A stretch of DNA of 64,000 bases, taken from positions 248,001 to 312,000 of the forward strand of contig JBMHCT010000011.1 of NCBI GenBank assembly GCA_049889775.1. The letters run 5' to 3'. A program made the translations under genes and the position numbers. This DNA is from Jejuia sp049889775 (GTDB taxonomy: Bacteria; Bacteroidota; Bacteroidia; Flavobacteriales; Flavobacteriaceae). The notes beneath the pieces are model-generated. The model did not search any database, had not been told where the DNA came from, and saw only the letters and a program-made list of their open reading frames with translations. Below are positions 17,794 through 27,737 of the stretch, piece by piece. How positions within the stretch are numbered: position 1 is the stretch's first letter; every line of letters starts with the position of its first letter.

Positions 17794-19080
17794 TTGATAA
17801 ATTTAAGTCGTATTATAAAAATGAACCAGCTTTTGAAGATGACCTCTTTAAATGCCTTTGTTATTATAATACGTCTAATAATTTCTGTATTTGTGCAAAG
17901 ATTATTAGCAATTACTTTAGGGGAAAATGGTATAGCTAAGATTGGACAATTGCGTAATTTACTTGAAATGCTAAGAAGTACATCTTCATTAGGCGTATTT
18001 AATGGTGTTGTAAAGTATACTTCAGAAAACGAAAAGAATAATAGTCAATTAACAAAGTTATTTTCTTCAGCATTAATACTTGGAATAATAGGATCTATAC
18101 TTTCATGTATTACATTATTAATTACGGCTGAAGAGGTTTCAATAGGCCTCTTTCATGATGTTAAATTCTCAAATTTGATAAGGTTTTTAGCATTTATTCC
18201 TCCTGCAATAGCATTGAATAAGATTTTTTATGGATTAATTAATGGGTTTTCAGATTACAAGAATTTTGCAAAAATAGAACTAATAACCTATGTGTTTTCT
18301 GTTTTTCTATTACTGTTAGGGCTATTGTGTTTTAGTTTAAAGGGCGTACTGTTTTCAATAATACTCTCTCCTTTGGTTAGCTTAATTGTAGTAATTTTTC
18401 TTTGTCATAAAAGATTTAAAGAACACATCAAAATTAATGAACAAAGCATTGATTGTTCATTTGTAAAACCGCTTTTAGCTTTTACTTTGATGTCTTTTGT
18501 TTCAACAGTAATTTTAAATTTTATAGAACTGGATGTAAGAACAATGATCATAAATAAGATTAATATAGATGAGGCAGGGTATTGGACAGCAATGAGTTTT
18601 ATATCCAAGAATTACATGGTGTTTTCATCGAGTATATTTACCTTATATGTCATACCTAAATTTGCTAAAATAGAAACATCTTCGGCCTTTAAAAAGGAAG
18701 TTTTTAATATTTATAAAACTATTTTACCCTTATTTGGTATTGGTATGATTTGTATTTTTCTTTTTAGAAATTTTATAATAAGTTTAATTTATCCAAACTT
18801 TGAGGGTTTAGAAAAATTCTTTAAATGGCAATTATTAGGAGATTTTGTAAGGTTAACAACTTTAGTGATTTCTCATCAGTTTTTAGCAAAAAAAATGATT
18901 TGGAGTTTTTTAAGTACGGAGATAATATCATTGGGACTTTTTTACGGTTTGTCAAAATATTTTATTGGTTTATATGGGGCAGAAGGAGTTGTTATAGCTC
19001 ATTTTTATAGGTACATAATTTATTTTTTTGTAGTTATATTCTTTGTATGGTCTTATTTTAAAAATAAGGAGAACCCATAA
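17794..19080 (+). CDS. O-antigen translocase (flippase), Wzx-like, copy 2
   Basis: 428 residues, about 12 membrane helices. From the TTG at 17794 its N-terminus aligns without a gap with copy 1 (INLSRIIKMNQLLKMTSLNA versus ISLIKYINNKVLIKIASLKS), which favours that start; ATG at 17821 is the alternative. Shared late motif FFKWQLLGDFVRLTTLVISH, then QFLAKKMIW. The two copies are clearly paralogues but have diverged widely. Confidence 0.8.
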   Translation: MINLSRIIKMNQLLKMTSLNAFVIIIRLIISVFVQRLLAITLGENGIAKIGQLRNLLEMLRSTSSLGVFNGVVKYTSENEKNNSQLTKLFSSALILGIIGSILSCITLLITAEEVSIGLFHDVKFSNLIRFLAFIPPAIALNKIFYGLINGFSDYKNFAKIELITYVFSVFLLLLGLLCFSLKGVLFSIILSPLVSLIVVIFLCHKRFKEHIKINEQSIDCSFVKPLLAFTLMSFVSTVILNFIELDVRTMIINKINIDEAGYWTAMSFISKNYMVFSSSIFTLYVIPKFAKIETSSAFKKEVFNIYKTILPLFGIGMICIFLFRNFIISLIYPNFEGLEKFFKWQLLGDFVRLTTLVISHQFLAKKMIWSFLSTEIISLGLFYGLSKYFIGLYGAEGVVIAHFYRYIIYFFVVIFFVWSYFKNKENP

Positions 19081-19222
19081 AAGTATTGGAACTAATCAAT
19101 ATAATCCTTGATATGGCCACTATAGTTAAAATGTGTCGTTCCAATAGTGAACTAAAACTTTAATTATTTTTAAATAAAACTATATTTGAACTGTAAGTTG
19201 AAATTAATAAAAGACTGTTGAA

Positions 19223-19627
19223 TTGAATACTTTAGACAAGGTAAAGGAAATAAAAATACCAAATGTGCATGAGGTAAGAGGTAACCTTGCAGTTATAGAT
19301 AATGACTCTATTCCTTTTTCTTTGCGGCGAATTTATTATCTATATGATGTGCCAAGTGGTGCTTTTAGAGGAGGTCATGCACATTTAGAGCAAGAATCCA
19401 TAATAATAGCCTTAAGTGGTAGTTTTGAAGTTTTGGTTGATGATGGCGTTGAAAAAAAGAAAATTATGATGAACAGGCCTAATATAGGTTTGTATATTCC
19501 TACGAATATTTGGAGAGAAATTGAAAACTTTTCGTCGGGTGCTGTTTGTTTAGTAATAGCCTCTACACCTTTTAATGAAAAAGAATACATTAGAAATTAT
19601 AATGATTTTTTAGCGCTGAAAGGCTAG
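19223..19627 (+). CDS. FdtA/QdtA-like sugar 3,4-ketoisomerase (cupin)
   Basis: 134 residues, a single cupin of the WxcM/FdtA type. The catalytic pair corresponds to His52 and His54 in RGGHAHLEQE, and IALSGSFEVLVDDG and NRPNIGLYIPTNIWREIENF follow. It converts dTDP-4-keto-6-deoxyglucose to the 3-keto isomer used by the aminotransferase. The start is TTG 19223. rmlA/rmlB-type genes supplying the substrate are not in the window. Its stop shares the palindrome CTAG with the convergent glycosyltransferase. Confidence 0.9.
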   Translation: MNTLDKVKEIKIPNVHEVRGNLAVIDNDSIPFSLRRIYYLYDVPSGAFRGGHAHLEQESIIIALSGSFEVLVDDGVEKKKIMMNRPNIGLYIPTNIWREIENFSSGAVCLVIASTPFNEKEYIRNYNDFLALKG

Positions 19628-20760
19628 TTTTTCCAGCAATCTATGTACTGCTCTGCCACTTTTTTATAATCATGATACTCAATTATAAAAGCTCTAGCAT
19701 TTTTTCCTATTTCAATAATTGTTTTTGGGTTTTCTATTAAATTTGAAAGATTGTCTACAATAGTATTCATATCTGGAATGGTATGTATACCTATCGTTTT
19801 GTCAATATCATAGTGTTTAATAAACTCATCACTAAAACCTGAAAAAACAACCTTACCCTTAGCCATAGCCTCAAGCGCATTGTACCCTTGGTCATAGGCG
19901 TAAACTTGGTCAAGCAGAATGTGACTATCATTGTATAGAGAAATATACTCTTTGTATGGAACGTTTTCAACTTCACTTATTATAACCCTATCACCATATT
20001 TTTCTTTTATCACTTTTAGGGCTTTTTGAAAATAATCGTTTCCTTTTTTTAGGTAATTTTCTTGATTTATACCATGAAAAATCTTAATTTTTTCTTCAGT
20101 TTTAAGTGGAATATATTCCAGTTTGTCAATGTTGACGGGAAAAGGAATTAAGTGTTTTGCTTTAGTATGTTTTTTATAAGCCATATAATAATCCATGTCT
20201 GCGGGTATATAGGCTTTTATATTTTTTAGCACAAACTTGCTTAAGTTTTGATAGGGTTTTGTTAAATAAGCTAGACTATACTGAAAGTTTTTTTTTAAAC
20301 TAGGGTCTATTAAATAAGGAGTTAGTGTATGATGTTTAAGATTGGTGTTTAATATATAGTTTATGTACACCACATCATTACCACATGCGGAAACAAAGAC
20401 ATTTTTATTGTGTTTAAAAATAAATTTAAGGAGAAATTTATCAAGGTAAGGTGAAGATTTTATGGGATACTCATTTATTAATTGTACAAAATCGAAACCT
20501 TTTAGTTGATCTTTACTTCTTAAAAATAAAATAGCAACTTCAAAACATGCAACATCAAAATTGGTAAACCGGTAAATGACTTGTCGAAAGAAATTGGGGA
20601 TATACCGTTTAAAAAAAATTGGCTCAAACGAAATATCCACGGGCAAATCTTTAAAACCATCTCTTCTGCCCGCAAGCACAACTTTATGCCCCAAGAGTTC
20701 TAGTCCGCTTTTTAAGCTATTGTGAAAGTTACTATATTCGCCTAATAGCAAAATTGTCAT
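19624..20760 (-). CDS. Glycosyltransferase, GT-B type
   Basis: About 378 residues from ATG 20760 (TILLLGEYSNFHNSLKSGLELLGHKVVLAGR). The C-terminal domain has ILLDQVYAYDQGYNALEAMA, then KGKVVFSGFSDEF, the donor-binding half of GT1/GT4-like enzymes. The frame can extend to 20808, but that would run into the divergent gene at 20800. The acceptor and sugar are unknown. It belongs to the surface polysaccharide set. Confidence 0.75.
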   Translation of the reverse strand: MTILLLGEYSNFHNSLKSGLELLGHKVVLAGRRDGFKDLPVDISFEPIFFKRYIPNFFRQVIYRFTNFDVACFEVAILFLRSKDQLKGFDFVQLINEYPIKSSPYLDKFLLKFIFKHNKNVFVSACGNDVVYINYILNTNLKHHTLTPYLIDPSLKKNFQYSLAYLTKPYQNLSKFVLKNIKAYIPADMDYYMAYKKHTKAKHLIPFPVNIDKLEYIPLKTEEKIKIFHGINQENYLKKGNDYFQKALKVIKEKYGDRVIISEVENVPYKEYISLYNDSHILLDQVYAYDQGYNALEAMAKGKVVFSGFSDEFIKHYDIDKTIGIHTIPDMNTIVDNLSNLIENPKTIIEIGKNARAFIIEYHDYKKVAEQYIDCWKN

Positions 20761-20799
20761 TTTCTTATTTTTAAAGTGTGAAATTAATTTATTTGATCT

Positions 20800-21882
20800 A
20801 TGCCTCAAAATACAAATAAGAAAGTTTGTTTAATAGTTGATTGTTTGACAGGAGGGGGTGCCGAAAGAACTGCTGCAAAACTATCAATTAAATTATCTGA
20901 TTTAGGATATCAAGTAAGTATTATTTCAGTAAGAGACGAGGTAACCTACCACTTTAAAGGAAAACTTTTTAATTTAGGTGAAAGAGATTCTAAAATAAAA
21001 CCTTTAAAACAGTTCGTTAAACTTTTTAGGTTCAAAAAGGCGTATAAGGAAGCAAGTGCAGATATTTATATAGATTTTAGGATGCGAGATCGTCGCCTTA
21101 TGGAATGGCTATTGCACAAATTTGTTTTTGATATTCGTAAAATGGCCATGGCAATACGGAGTTATAATATTGATTATCACATGCCAAAGTCTACTTTTTT
21201 CTACAACCAATATGCTAAATCAAAGGCTATTCTGGTTGTTTCTAAACAAATAACACATAGGATGCTTAATTTCCCTAATTTAGTTTATATACCTAATTTT
21301 TACTCTAAAAATAGTATGCCAACTGACTCCATAAAAAGAGTTATGAATACAACACCTTTCATATTGGCCGTTGGTAGATTAGATAATGCTGTAAAACAAT
21401 TTGATAAATTAATTTTGTCCTACAAGAACTCAAAATTACTAACCGAAGGGCTAAAATTATTAATTATCGGAGAAGGAAAAGATAGAAAATATCTTGAGAA
21501 TCTAATAGAGGAAAATAATTTAACGGAAAACGTTAAGCTTCTTGGTTTTATTGATAACCCTTTTGAGTACTTGGCAAATGCAAAATTTTTGATTTTATGT
21601 AGTAAGTTTGAAGGTTTTCCAAATGCAATTTTGGAATCTCTTGGGATAGGTACACCCGTTGTAGCTTTTAATTGTAAATCCGGACCTTCTGAAATGGTGG
21701 TTAACGAATATAATGGTATATTGGTTGAGGATCAGAATTTTGAAGCCTTAAAAACTGCGATGAATACAATGGTTTCCAATCAAAAACTCTATGAATATTG
21801 TAAATCCAATACTAAAAAATCTGTTGAAAAATTTTCTGAAGAAACGATAATAAAAAAATGGGTACAATTAATTGAAGCTTAA
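20800..21882 (+). CDS. Glycosyltransferase family 4
   Basis: 360 residues. N-terminal CLIVDCLTGGGAERTAAKLSI is the usual acceptor-side loop. In the C-terminal half, AVGRLDNAVKQFDKLI, LLIIGEGKDRKYLENLI, and FEGFPNAILESLGIGTPVVAF with SGPSEMV form the EX7E-type donor site. It probably extends an O-antigen-like glycan from a nucleotide sugar. It starts 39 bases from the divergent glycosyltransferase. Confidence 0.85.
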   Translation: MPQNTNKKVCLIVDCLTGGGAERTAAKLSIKLSDLGYQVSIISVRDEVTYHFKGKLFNLGERDSKIKPLKQFVKLFRFKKAYKEASADIYIDFRMRDRRLMEWLLHKFVFDIRKMAMAIRSYNIDYHMPKSTFFYNQYAKSKAILVVSKQITHRMLNFPNLVYIPNFYSKNSMPTDSIKRVMNTTPFILAVGRLDNAVKQFDKLILSYKNSKLLTEGLKLLIIGEGKDRKYLENLIEENNLTENVKLLGFIDNPFEYLANAKFLILCSKFEGFPNAILESLGIGTPVVAFNCKSGPSEMVVNEYNGILVEDQNFEALKTAMNTMVSNQKLYEYCKSNTKKSVEKFSEETIIKKWVQLIEA

Positions 21883-21887
21883 ATTAT

Positions 21888-22838
21888 TCAATTGGAAAAT
21901 GTTGTTACTCTAAAGTTGTATTTTAATAATAGTTGCTTAATACTTCTGATGACTTTCAGTAATGCTATTGGGCATTTTAATAAAATTTTCTGTTTGCGAC
22001 TAAGATTATTTATGTTTAAGTGTTTCGTAAAAGTTGAGAACTTTTCATAATCTTTATCCAGTTTACTTTCAATGGCGTACATATACCTATAAAAGTCTAA
22101 ATACTTTTTTAAAGAATCATTGTTGCCATATTGTCTTTCAAGTTGATCCAAATCCGGAAGAGTTTTATTCTTTATGCCAATTTTTGTTATTTGATCGGGT
22201 ACGTCACAAAGTATTGTAGATAATGGAGTGTATTTGTAAGCAAGATGGTGTTTCGTGAAATTACGAATGTAAAAATCGATATCTTCAGAGTAGTTGATAG
22301 ATTCATCAAATAACGTTATATCTTCAAGATTTCTTTTAAATGCAATACTACTTTGGCAAAGAATAAGTTGAAAAAGATTAGCTTTAAAAAAATCATCGAT
22401 AACAAATTCCGTATTCTTAAGAGAAGGGTTTATGTTTTTCTTTGGGGTGATTAAAGTATTGTCATCATATTTTTCGTAATAATCGGTTCCATAGAAGGAC
22501 GCTTCTGGGAAATTTAAATACAGTTGCCAGATAGATTGTAAGAAATCTTTGTGCCATATATCGTCAGCATCAAGCAATGCAATAATAGTTCCTTTAGCTA
22601 AAGAAATTCCTTTATTTCTAGTGGCAGATAAACCACTGTTTTTTTGATTTACAAGTGTGAAGTTTTTGAAATTTTGTAAAACAGCTTGTGCTTTTTCTTC
22701 ACTTTTATCGGTAGAGCCATCGTTCACTATAATGATTTCAAAATCCGAGAAAGATTGGTTAAGAACACTTTCTAAGGTAGATTTTATATAGTGTTCTTTA
22801 TTGTAAAGAGGAATAATTATCGAAAAAGCAGGTGTCAT
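21888..22838 (-). CDS. Glycosyltransferase family 2
   Basis: 316 residues. GT-A motifs: FSIIIPLYNKEHYIKSTLES, then VLNQSFSDFEIIIVNDGSTD, and the DXD-like ALLDADDIWH. YSEDIDFYIRNF is the usual late acidic motif. The last about 70 residues are basic and hydrophobic. It overlaps the next upstream gene by 4 bases, so it forms a pair with the second family 2 enzyme. Confidence 0.85.
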   Translation of the reverse strand: MTPAFSIIIPLYNKEHYIKSTLESVLNQSFSDFEIIIVNDGSTDKSEEKAQAVLQNFKNFTLVNQKNSGLSATRNKGISLAKGTIIALLDADDIWHKDFLQSIWQLYLNFPEASFYGTDYYEKYDDNTLITPKKNINPSLKNTEFVIDDFFKANLFQLILCQSSIAFKRNLEDITLFDESINYSEDIDFYIRNFTKHHLAYKYTPLSTILCDVPDQITKIGIKNKTLPDLDQLERQYGNNDSLKKYLDFYRYMYAIESKLDKDYEKFSTFTKHLNINNLSRKQKILLKCPIALLKVIRSIKQLLLKYNFRVTTFSN

Positions 22839-23734
22839 TCGCTTTCATTGTTTTTTAAAAGAGAACAAAAATAACCCAATCTATAGATATCGAAAAGTAC
22901 GAGAGAAGGCGTTTTTGATTTTAGATTTTTTTCCAAAAGTGAACCAAACTTTGAAAAGAATAAAGTGCCTATACCTAAAAGCCCCATTTTTTTCAGCTTA
23001 AAAGCAGTTCTACTTATCAATGTGTCTTTGGGCTTAACAAGTTGTTTTTTTATAAATAAATCTAATGCATCTATGGCTTTTATGGATTTTTCAATAAATA
23101 TTTCGCTTGTGTCTAAACCTAGATGATAAACAGGATTGTCAATATGCAGTAGCTTTATTTTTTTTTTCTTTGCTTCTACCGCAAAAAGTGTGTCCTCATG
23201 CCTTAAGTTTGGAATATCTTCATTAAAGGTAGAGGTGTTAAAAATTGATTTCTTTATTAGAAAATTTAAGGATAAGAAAGATATATATGGCTTTAAATTT
23301 CTTTTTTCAACTGGTAGTGCTTCTCTTTTCAAACCATACTTCCACCTTAATAGTTCCTTGGTCTTTGGCGGATTTGGCAAATAACGAATACCTCCATAAA
23401 CTATCTCAAAATCAGTATTTAAATATTTTAAATAATTACTTATAAAATCACTTTTTATAGGTATAGTATCAACGTCTAAAAACAAGAGATTGCTGAATTT
23501 AGCAGTTGAAGCTAATTTATTTCTTATTGCACTTCTGCCTATATTTTTTTCTAACTTCTGATAGATACAGTTATTAATTTCATTTAAGCTTTCGTTTTCT
23601 TCAAAAACTTGATTTGAACAGTCGTCAACAACTAATATCTCATAATCTATTTCTTCGGAAATACATTGTTTATTAAGCTCTTTAACAAGAGGTGAGGCAT
23701 CATAATTGTATGTGGGGATTAAAATAGATAACAT
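22835..23734 (-). CDS. Glycosyltransferase family 2
   Basis: 299 residues. MLSILIPTYNYDASPLVKEL starts the GT-A domain; LFLDVDTIPIKSDFI carries the DXD metal site and LRHEDTLFAVEAKKKKIKL the acceptor-side acidic motif. It overlaps the neighbouring glycosyltransferase by 4 bases and lies 2 bases after ftsE. Confidence 0.8.
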   Translation of the reverse strand: MLSILIPTYNYDASPLVKELNKQCISEEIDYEILVVDDCSNQVFEENESLNEINNCIYQKLEKNIGRSAIRNKLASTAKFSNLLFLDVDTIPIKSDFISNYLKYLNTDFEIVYGGIRYLPNPPKTKELLRWKYGLKREALPVEKRNLKPYISFLSLNFLIKKSIFNTSTFNEDIPNLRHEDTLFAVEAKKKKIKLLHIDNPVYHLGLDTSEIFIEKSIKAIDALDLFIKKQLVKPKDTLISRTAFKLKKMGLLGIGTLFFSKFGSLLEKNLKSKTPSLVLFDIYRLGYFCSLLKNNESE

Positions 23735-23736
23735 AT

Positions 23737-24420
23737 TTATCCTTTTCGCTGCACAACCTCATAAACCTGATTCTCATCACATTTTAAAGTCTTACTTGGA
23801 TACTTTAAAAGCAGTGCATAATCGTGAGTAGCCATAAGAATAGTATTGCCATTTTTGTTGATGTCTTGAAGCACTTTCATAACTTCTACACTAGTTTGAG
23901 GATCAAGGTTACCTGTAGGCTCATCGGCTAAAATAAGTTCAGGTTCGTTTAATAAAGCTCTTGCAATAGCAACACGTTGTTGTTCACCACCAGATAATTC
24001 ATGTGGGAATTTAAAGCCTTTGGTTTTCATACCCACCTTGTCGAGTACTTCTTCAACTCGGGTATTCATCTTATCTTTGTCTTTCCAACCTGTTGCTTTT
24101 AAAACAAAAAGCAGATTATCATTAACGGTTCTATCAATAAGTAATTTAAAATCCTGAAAAACAACACCCAATTTTCTTCGTAAAAAAGGGATGTCTTTTT
24201 CTTTCAAAGTTTTTAAATCATAATCAACTATAAAACCTTCACCGTCATTTAATGGTAAATCGCCATAGAGCGTTTTCATAAAACTACTTTTGCCGGTACC
24301 AGTTTTACCAATTAAGTATACAAACTCGCCTTTGTTTATTTCAACATTAACACCGGAAAGCACCAAGTTTTCACCTTGGTAAATTGAAGCATCTTTAAGT
24401 TGTAAAATGGTTTCAGACAT
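23737..24420 (-). CDS. ftsE: FtsE-type ABC transporter ATPase
   Basis: 227 residues. Walker A GKTGTGKSS (38-46), signature LSGGEQQRVAIARALL, Walker B LILADEPTGNLDP, and H-loop MATHDYALL. This is the FtsE type, which with FtsX governs peptidoglycan hydrolases at division. No ftsX gene is nearby. It shares a 223-base divergent region with the TPR gene. Confidence 0.85.
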   Translation of the reverse strand: MSETILQLKDASIYQGENLVLSGVNVEINKGEFVYLIGKTGTGKSSFMKTLYGDLPLNDGEGFIVDYDLKTLKEKDIPFLRRKLGVVFQDFKLLIDRTVNDNLLFVLKATGWKDKDKMNTRVEEVLDKVGMKTKGFKFPHELSGGEQQRVAIARALLNEPELILADEPTGNLDPQTSVEVMKVLQDINKNGNTILMATHDYALLLKYPSKTLKCDENQVYEVVQRKG

Positions 24421-24606
24421 GTAAAACGTATTTCAGAATACAAGTTTAAAGTTTAAAGTTCAACGGCGCAAACCAATAACAATATTTCTATAGTTTTATT
24501 GTTTTCCAGTCGTCATTTTAAATACCAATTTCATTCAAATTTTAACATTTAATAAGTCCGTTTATAATTCTAGCACGATTGTTGCGTTATAGCTTTGATA
24601 TTAAAT

Positions 24607-24614
24607 TATCTTTG
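24607..24614 (+). promoter_or_regulatory. -7 box for the TPR gene
   Basis: TATCTTTG fits TAnnTTTG and lies 29 bases before the ATG at 24644. A TTG at 24582-24584 is 22 bases upstream, slightly longer than the usual spacing. Confidence 0.45.
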
Positions 24615-24643
24615 AATTTCATCAAACAAAAACCAAACACCTA

Positions 24644-27600
24644 ATGAAGCTAAAACATAGTATTTTTATACTTGTATGTTGCGTTACAATACAAGTTTTT
24701 TCACAGGCATCGGCGGTTTACACCAATAGTTTAGCAGATTATCAAAAGGCACTAAGTCTCTATAATAATCAGCAATATTTAGCAGCACAATCTCTGTTTT
24801 CTCAAGTTAGAAAATCTACAGAAAAAGAAGGTCTAAAAGGCGAATGTACGTATTACATTGCTAACTGTGCAGTGCGCTTGAATCAGCAAAATGCAGATCA
24901 ATTAATCAATGATTTTGTTGATGAATACCCTATGAGTACAAAGCGAAATACGGCGTTTGTAGATGTTGCCGATTACTATTTTACCAATGGAAAGTATGCC
25001 TATGCTAGAAAGTGGTATAACAGGGTTGATGAGAATGCTTTATCGCGAAAAGAGCGTCAAAAATTTTATTTCAATAATGGTTATACAGCTTTTGTAACCA
25101 AACAATATAAGGATGCGAAAAAGTATTTGGGTAGAGTAGAGAACTCACAAGAATATGGCTCTCAAGCAAAATACTATATCGGATTTATGGCGTATGAAGG
25201 TGATGATTACGATAGGGCCAATGAGTATTTTGAACAAGTTGAAGACCAAGAACGCTACAAAGAGAAACTCTCGTATTATCAAGCAGATTTAAACTTCAAA
25301 CTTGGAAAATTTGAAAAAGCCATTGAATTGGCAAAAGCTAGATTAGATTCTAGTGACGAAGATGAAGTTTCAGAATTATCTAAGATTATTGGCGAGAGCT
25401 ATTTCAATTTAGAACAATACGCAGAGGCTATTCCATATCTACAAGCCTACAAAGGAAAAAAGGGCAAACGTGATAGAAATGCAAAATGGAATAATACCGA
25501 TTTTTACCAATTGGGTTATGCGCATTATAAACAAGGTGATTATGAAAGTGCCATTTCAGAATTCAATAAGATAATTGGAGGAAACAATAGTATCGCTCAA
25601 AATGCCTATTATCATTTAGGTGAAAGCTACATCAATTTAGATAAAAAACAGGAGGCGTTAAATGCCTTTAGAAATGCATCACAAATGGATTTTGATTTAA
25701 AAATTCAGGAAGATGCTTGGTTAAACTACGCAAAAATAAGTTACGAAATTGGGAATCCGTATCAGTCCGTACCACAGGTGTTGGCAGGCTATTTAGATAA
25801 GTATCCTAAAACGCAATACAAAGAGGAAATAGAAACACTTTTGATAGATTCTTATATCACTTCAAAAAATTATGAAGAAGCGCTGAATCTTTTGGAAAAG
25901 AAAAAGAGTTTTGAAAACAAAAAGGCGTATCAAAAAGTCACGTTTTACCGAGGACTGGAATTATATAATGAAAATCAATATTTAGAGGCTGAAAATCTGT
26001 TTGATAAATCTTTAGGAGAATCTATTGACGGAACATTTACAGCTAGAGCAACTTTTTGGAAGGCAGAAGCAGATTATAACTTAACAAATTACGAAGACGC
26101 TTTGGTGGGATTTAAGCAGTTTATCCAGCAAGCAACTGGAATGGATGTTCCTGAGCAAAACAATATCGATTACAATTTGGCTTATACTTACTTTAAGTTG
26201 AAGAATTACGATCAGGCTACTAATTATTTCAATCAATTTATTTCTAAACGGAGCGATGATAAAGTAAGATTGAATGACGCTTATTTGAGACTAGGTGATG
26301 GTTATTTTGTGTCAAGTAAATACAATCAAGCCATCAATGCTTATGGGAAAGCCATTAAAATGAATGAAGTAGAATCCGATTATGCATTCTTCCAAAAGGC
26401 TATTAGTACAGGTTATGCTGGTAATCCTTCAAAAAAGATAAAAGAATTGGAAACGTTTATTGGTGAATATCCTAAATCAAAACTGCGAGACGATGCATTG
26501 TATGAGTTAGGAAACTCTTATGTAAAAGCCAATGAAACCGATAAAGCAATGGCGCGATATGACAAGCTGAATTCAGAATATAGAATGAGTTCATTCGTGC
26601 CCAAATCGTTGTTGCGCGAAGGGTTGATTCATTACAATGCCAGCGAAAATGAAGCAGCTTTAAGAAAGTTTAAAAATGTAGCAAGTAAATATCCTGGAAC
26701 ACCTGAGGCGGTTCAAGCAGTGTCTACTGCTCGATTAATTTATATTGATTTAGGACGTGTAAATGAATATGCGGCTTGGGTAAAACAATTGGATTATGTT
26801 GAGGTTACAGATGCCGATTTAGATAACACTAGCTACCAAGCAGCCGAAAAGCAATATTTAGAAGGTAATACTGATGAAGCAATCAAGCAGTTTAATAACT
26901 ATTTAAATAGTTTCCCTAACGGAATTCACAGCTTACAATCGAATTTCTATTTAGGGCAGTTGTATTATAAAAAGAACTTAATTGCCAATGCAGCACCGCA
27001 TTACAAATTTGTGGTAGAAGCATCCCAAAGTGAGTTCACAGAGGAAGCTTTATCTAGATTATCTCAATATCACCTAGAAAATAAAAATTGGAATGAAGCC
27101 ATTCCTTTATTACAACGTTTGGAAGAAGAAGCAAACTTCCCGCAGAATGTAATATTTGCACAATCTAACTTAATGAAAGCCAATTATCAATTAGAGGATT
27201 ATGATAATGCTGTGGCTTATGCTGAAAAGGTGTTGAAAAGCTCAAAAATTGATAATAAAATTAAAAGTGATGCCCATATCATTATCGCGCGTTCTGCAAT
27301 AAATACAGGTGATGAAGCCAAAGCAAAAGTAGCTTATAAAAATGTCCAAAAAGTAGCAACTGGTGAAACTGCAGCAGAGGCGTTGTATTATGACGCTTAC
27401 TTTAAGAACAAGGACGGTAAGTACAAATCATCTAATATAGCTGCTCAAAAATTAGCCAAGGATTATTCTGGTTATAAATATTACGGTGCTAAAGGTTTAG
27501 TGGTTATGGCGAAAAACTTTTATGCTCTAGATGATGCGTATCAAGCCACTTATATTTTAGAGAGTGTAATCGAAAACTTTGGTCAGTTTGATGATGTTGT

Positions 27601-27679
27601 AGACGAAGCACAAACGGAACTAAAACGTATAAAACGAGAAGAGGCTAAAACAAATTCATCAATTGTACCTCAAGATTAA
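24644..27679 (+). CDS. Large exported TPR protein
   Basis: 1011 residues. A signal peptide (about 1-20) ends VFSQASA. The rest is a chain of tetratricopeptide repeats, for example YYIGFMAYEGDDYDRANEYF, YQLGYAHYKQGDYESAISEF and YYHLGESYINLDKKQEALNA. It should be a periplasmic scaffold; no enzyme motif is seen. The neighbouring outer-membrane barrel gene is on the same strand 58 bases on, so the pair may work together in the cell envelope, but the role is unknown. Confidence 0.85.
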   Translation: MKLKHSIFILVCCVTIQVFSQASAVYTNSLADYQKALSLYNNQQYLAAQSLFSQVRKSTEKEGLKGECTYYIANCAVRLNQQNADQLINDFVDEYPMSTKRNTAFVDVADYYFTNGKYAYARKWYNRVDENALSRKERQKFYFNNGYTAFVTKQYKDAKKYLGRVENSQEYGSQAKYYIGFMAYEGDDYDRANEYFEQVEDQERYKEKLSYYQADLNFKLGKFEKAIELAKARLDSSDEDEVSELSKIIGESYFNLEQYAEAIPYLQAYKGKKGKRDRNAKWNNTDFYQLGYAHYKQGDYESAISEFNKIIGGNNSIAQNAYYHLGESYINLDKKQEALNAFRNASQMDFDLKIQEDAWLNYAKISYEIGNPYQSVPQVLAGYLDKYPKTQYKEEIETLLIDSYITSKNYEEALNLLEKKKSFENKKAYQKVTFYRGLELYNENQYLEAENLFDKSLGESIDGTFTARATFWKAEADYNLTNYEDALVGFKQFIQQATGMDVPEQNNIDYNLAYTYFKLKNYDQATNYFNQFISKRSDDKVRLNDAYLRLGDGYFVSSKYNQAINAYGKAIKMNEVESDYAFFQKAISTGYAGNPSKKIKELETFIGEYPKSKLRDDALYELGNSYVKANETDKAMARYDKLNSEYRMSSFVPKSLLREGLIHYNASENEAALRKFKNVASKYPGTPEAVQAVSTARLIYIDLGRVNEYAAWVKQLDYVEVTDADLDNTSYQAAEKQYLEGNTDEAIKQFNNYLNSFPNGIHSLQSNFYLGQLYYKKNLIANAAPHYKFVVEASQSEFTEEALSRLSQYHLENKNWNEAIPLLQRLEEEANFPQNVIFAQSNLMKANYQLEDYDNAVAYAEKVLKSSKIDNKIKSDAHIIIARSAINTGDEAKAKVAYKNVQKVATGETAAEALYYDAYFKNKDGKYKSSNIAAQKLAKDYSGYKYYGAKGLVVMAKNFYALDDAYQATYILESVIENFGQFDDVVDEAQTELKRIKREEAKTNSSIVPQD

Positions 27680-27700
27680 TTTTCATCAATTATAAACTTG

Positions 27701-27720
27701 CCCTGAGCGCAGTCGAAGGG
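27701..27720. repeat. Interspersed repeat CCCTGAGCGCAGTCGAAGGG
   Basis: Located in the 58-base gap between the TPR and barrel genes. CCCT..AGGG ends form an imperfect palindrome. I recall this kind of sequence (CTGAGCGCAGTCGAAG) as a common short interspersed repeat in several bacterial phyla. Confidence 0.5.
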
Positions 27721-27737
27721 TCAAAAATCAAAAAGAC

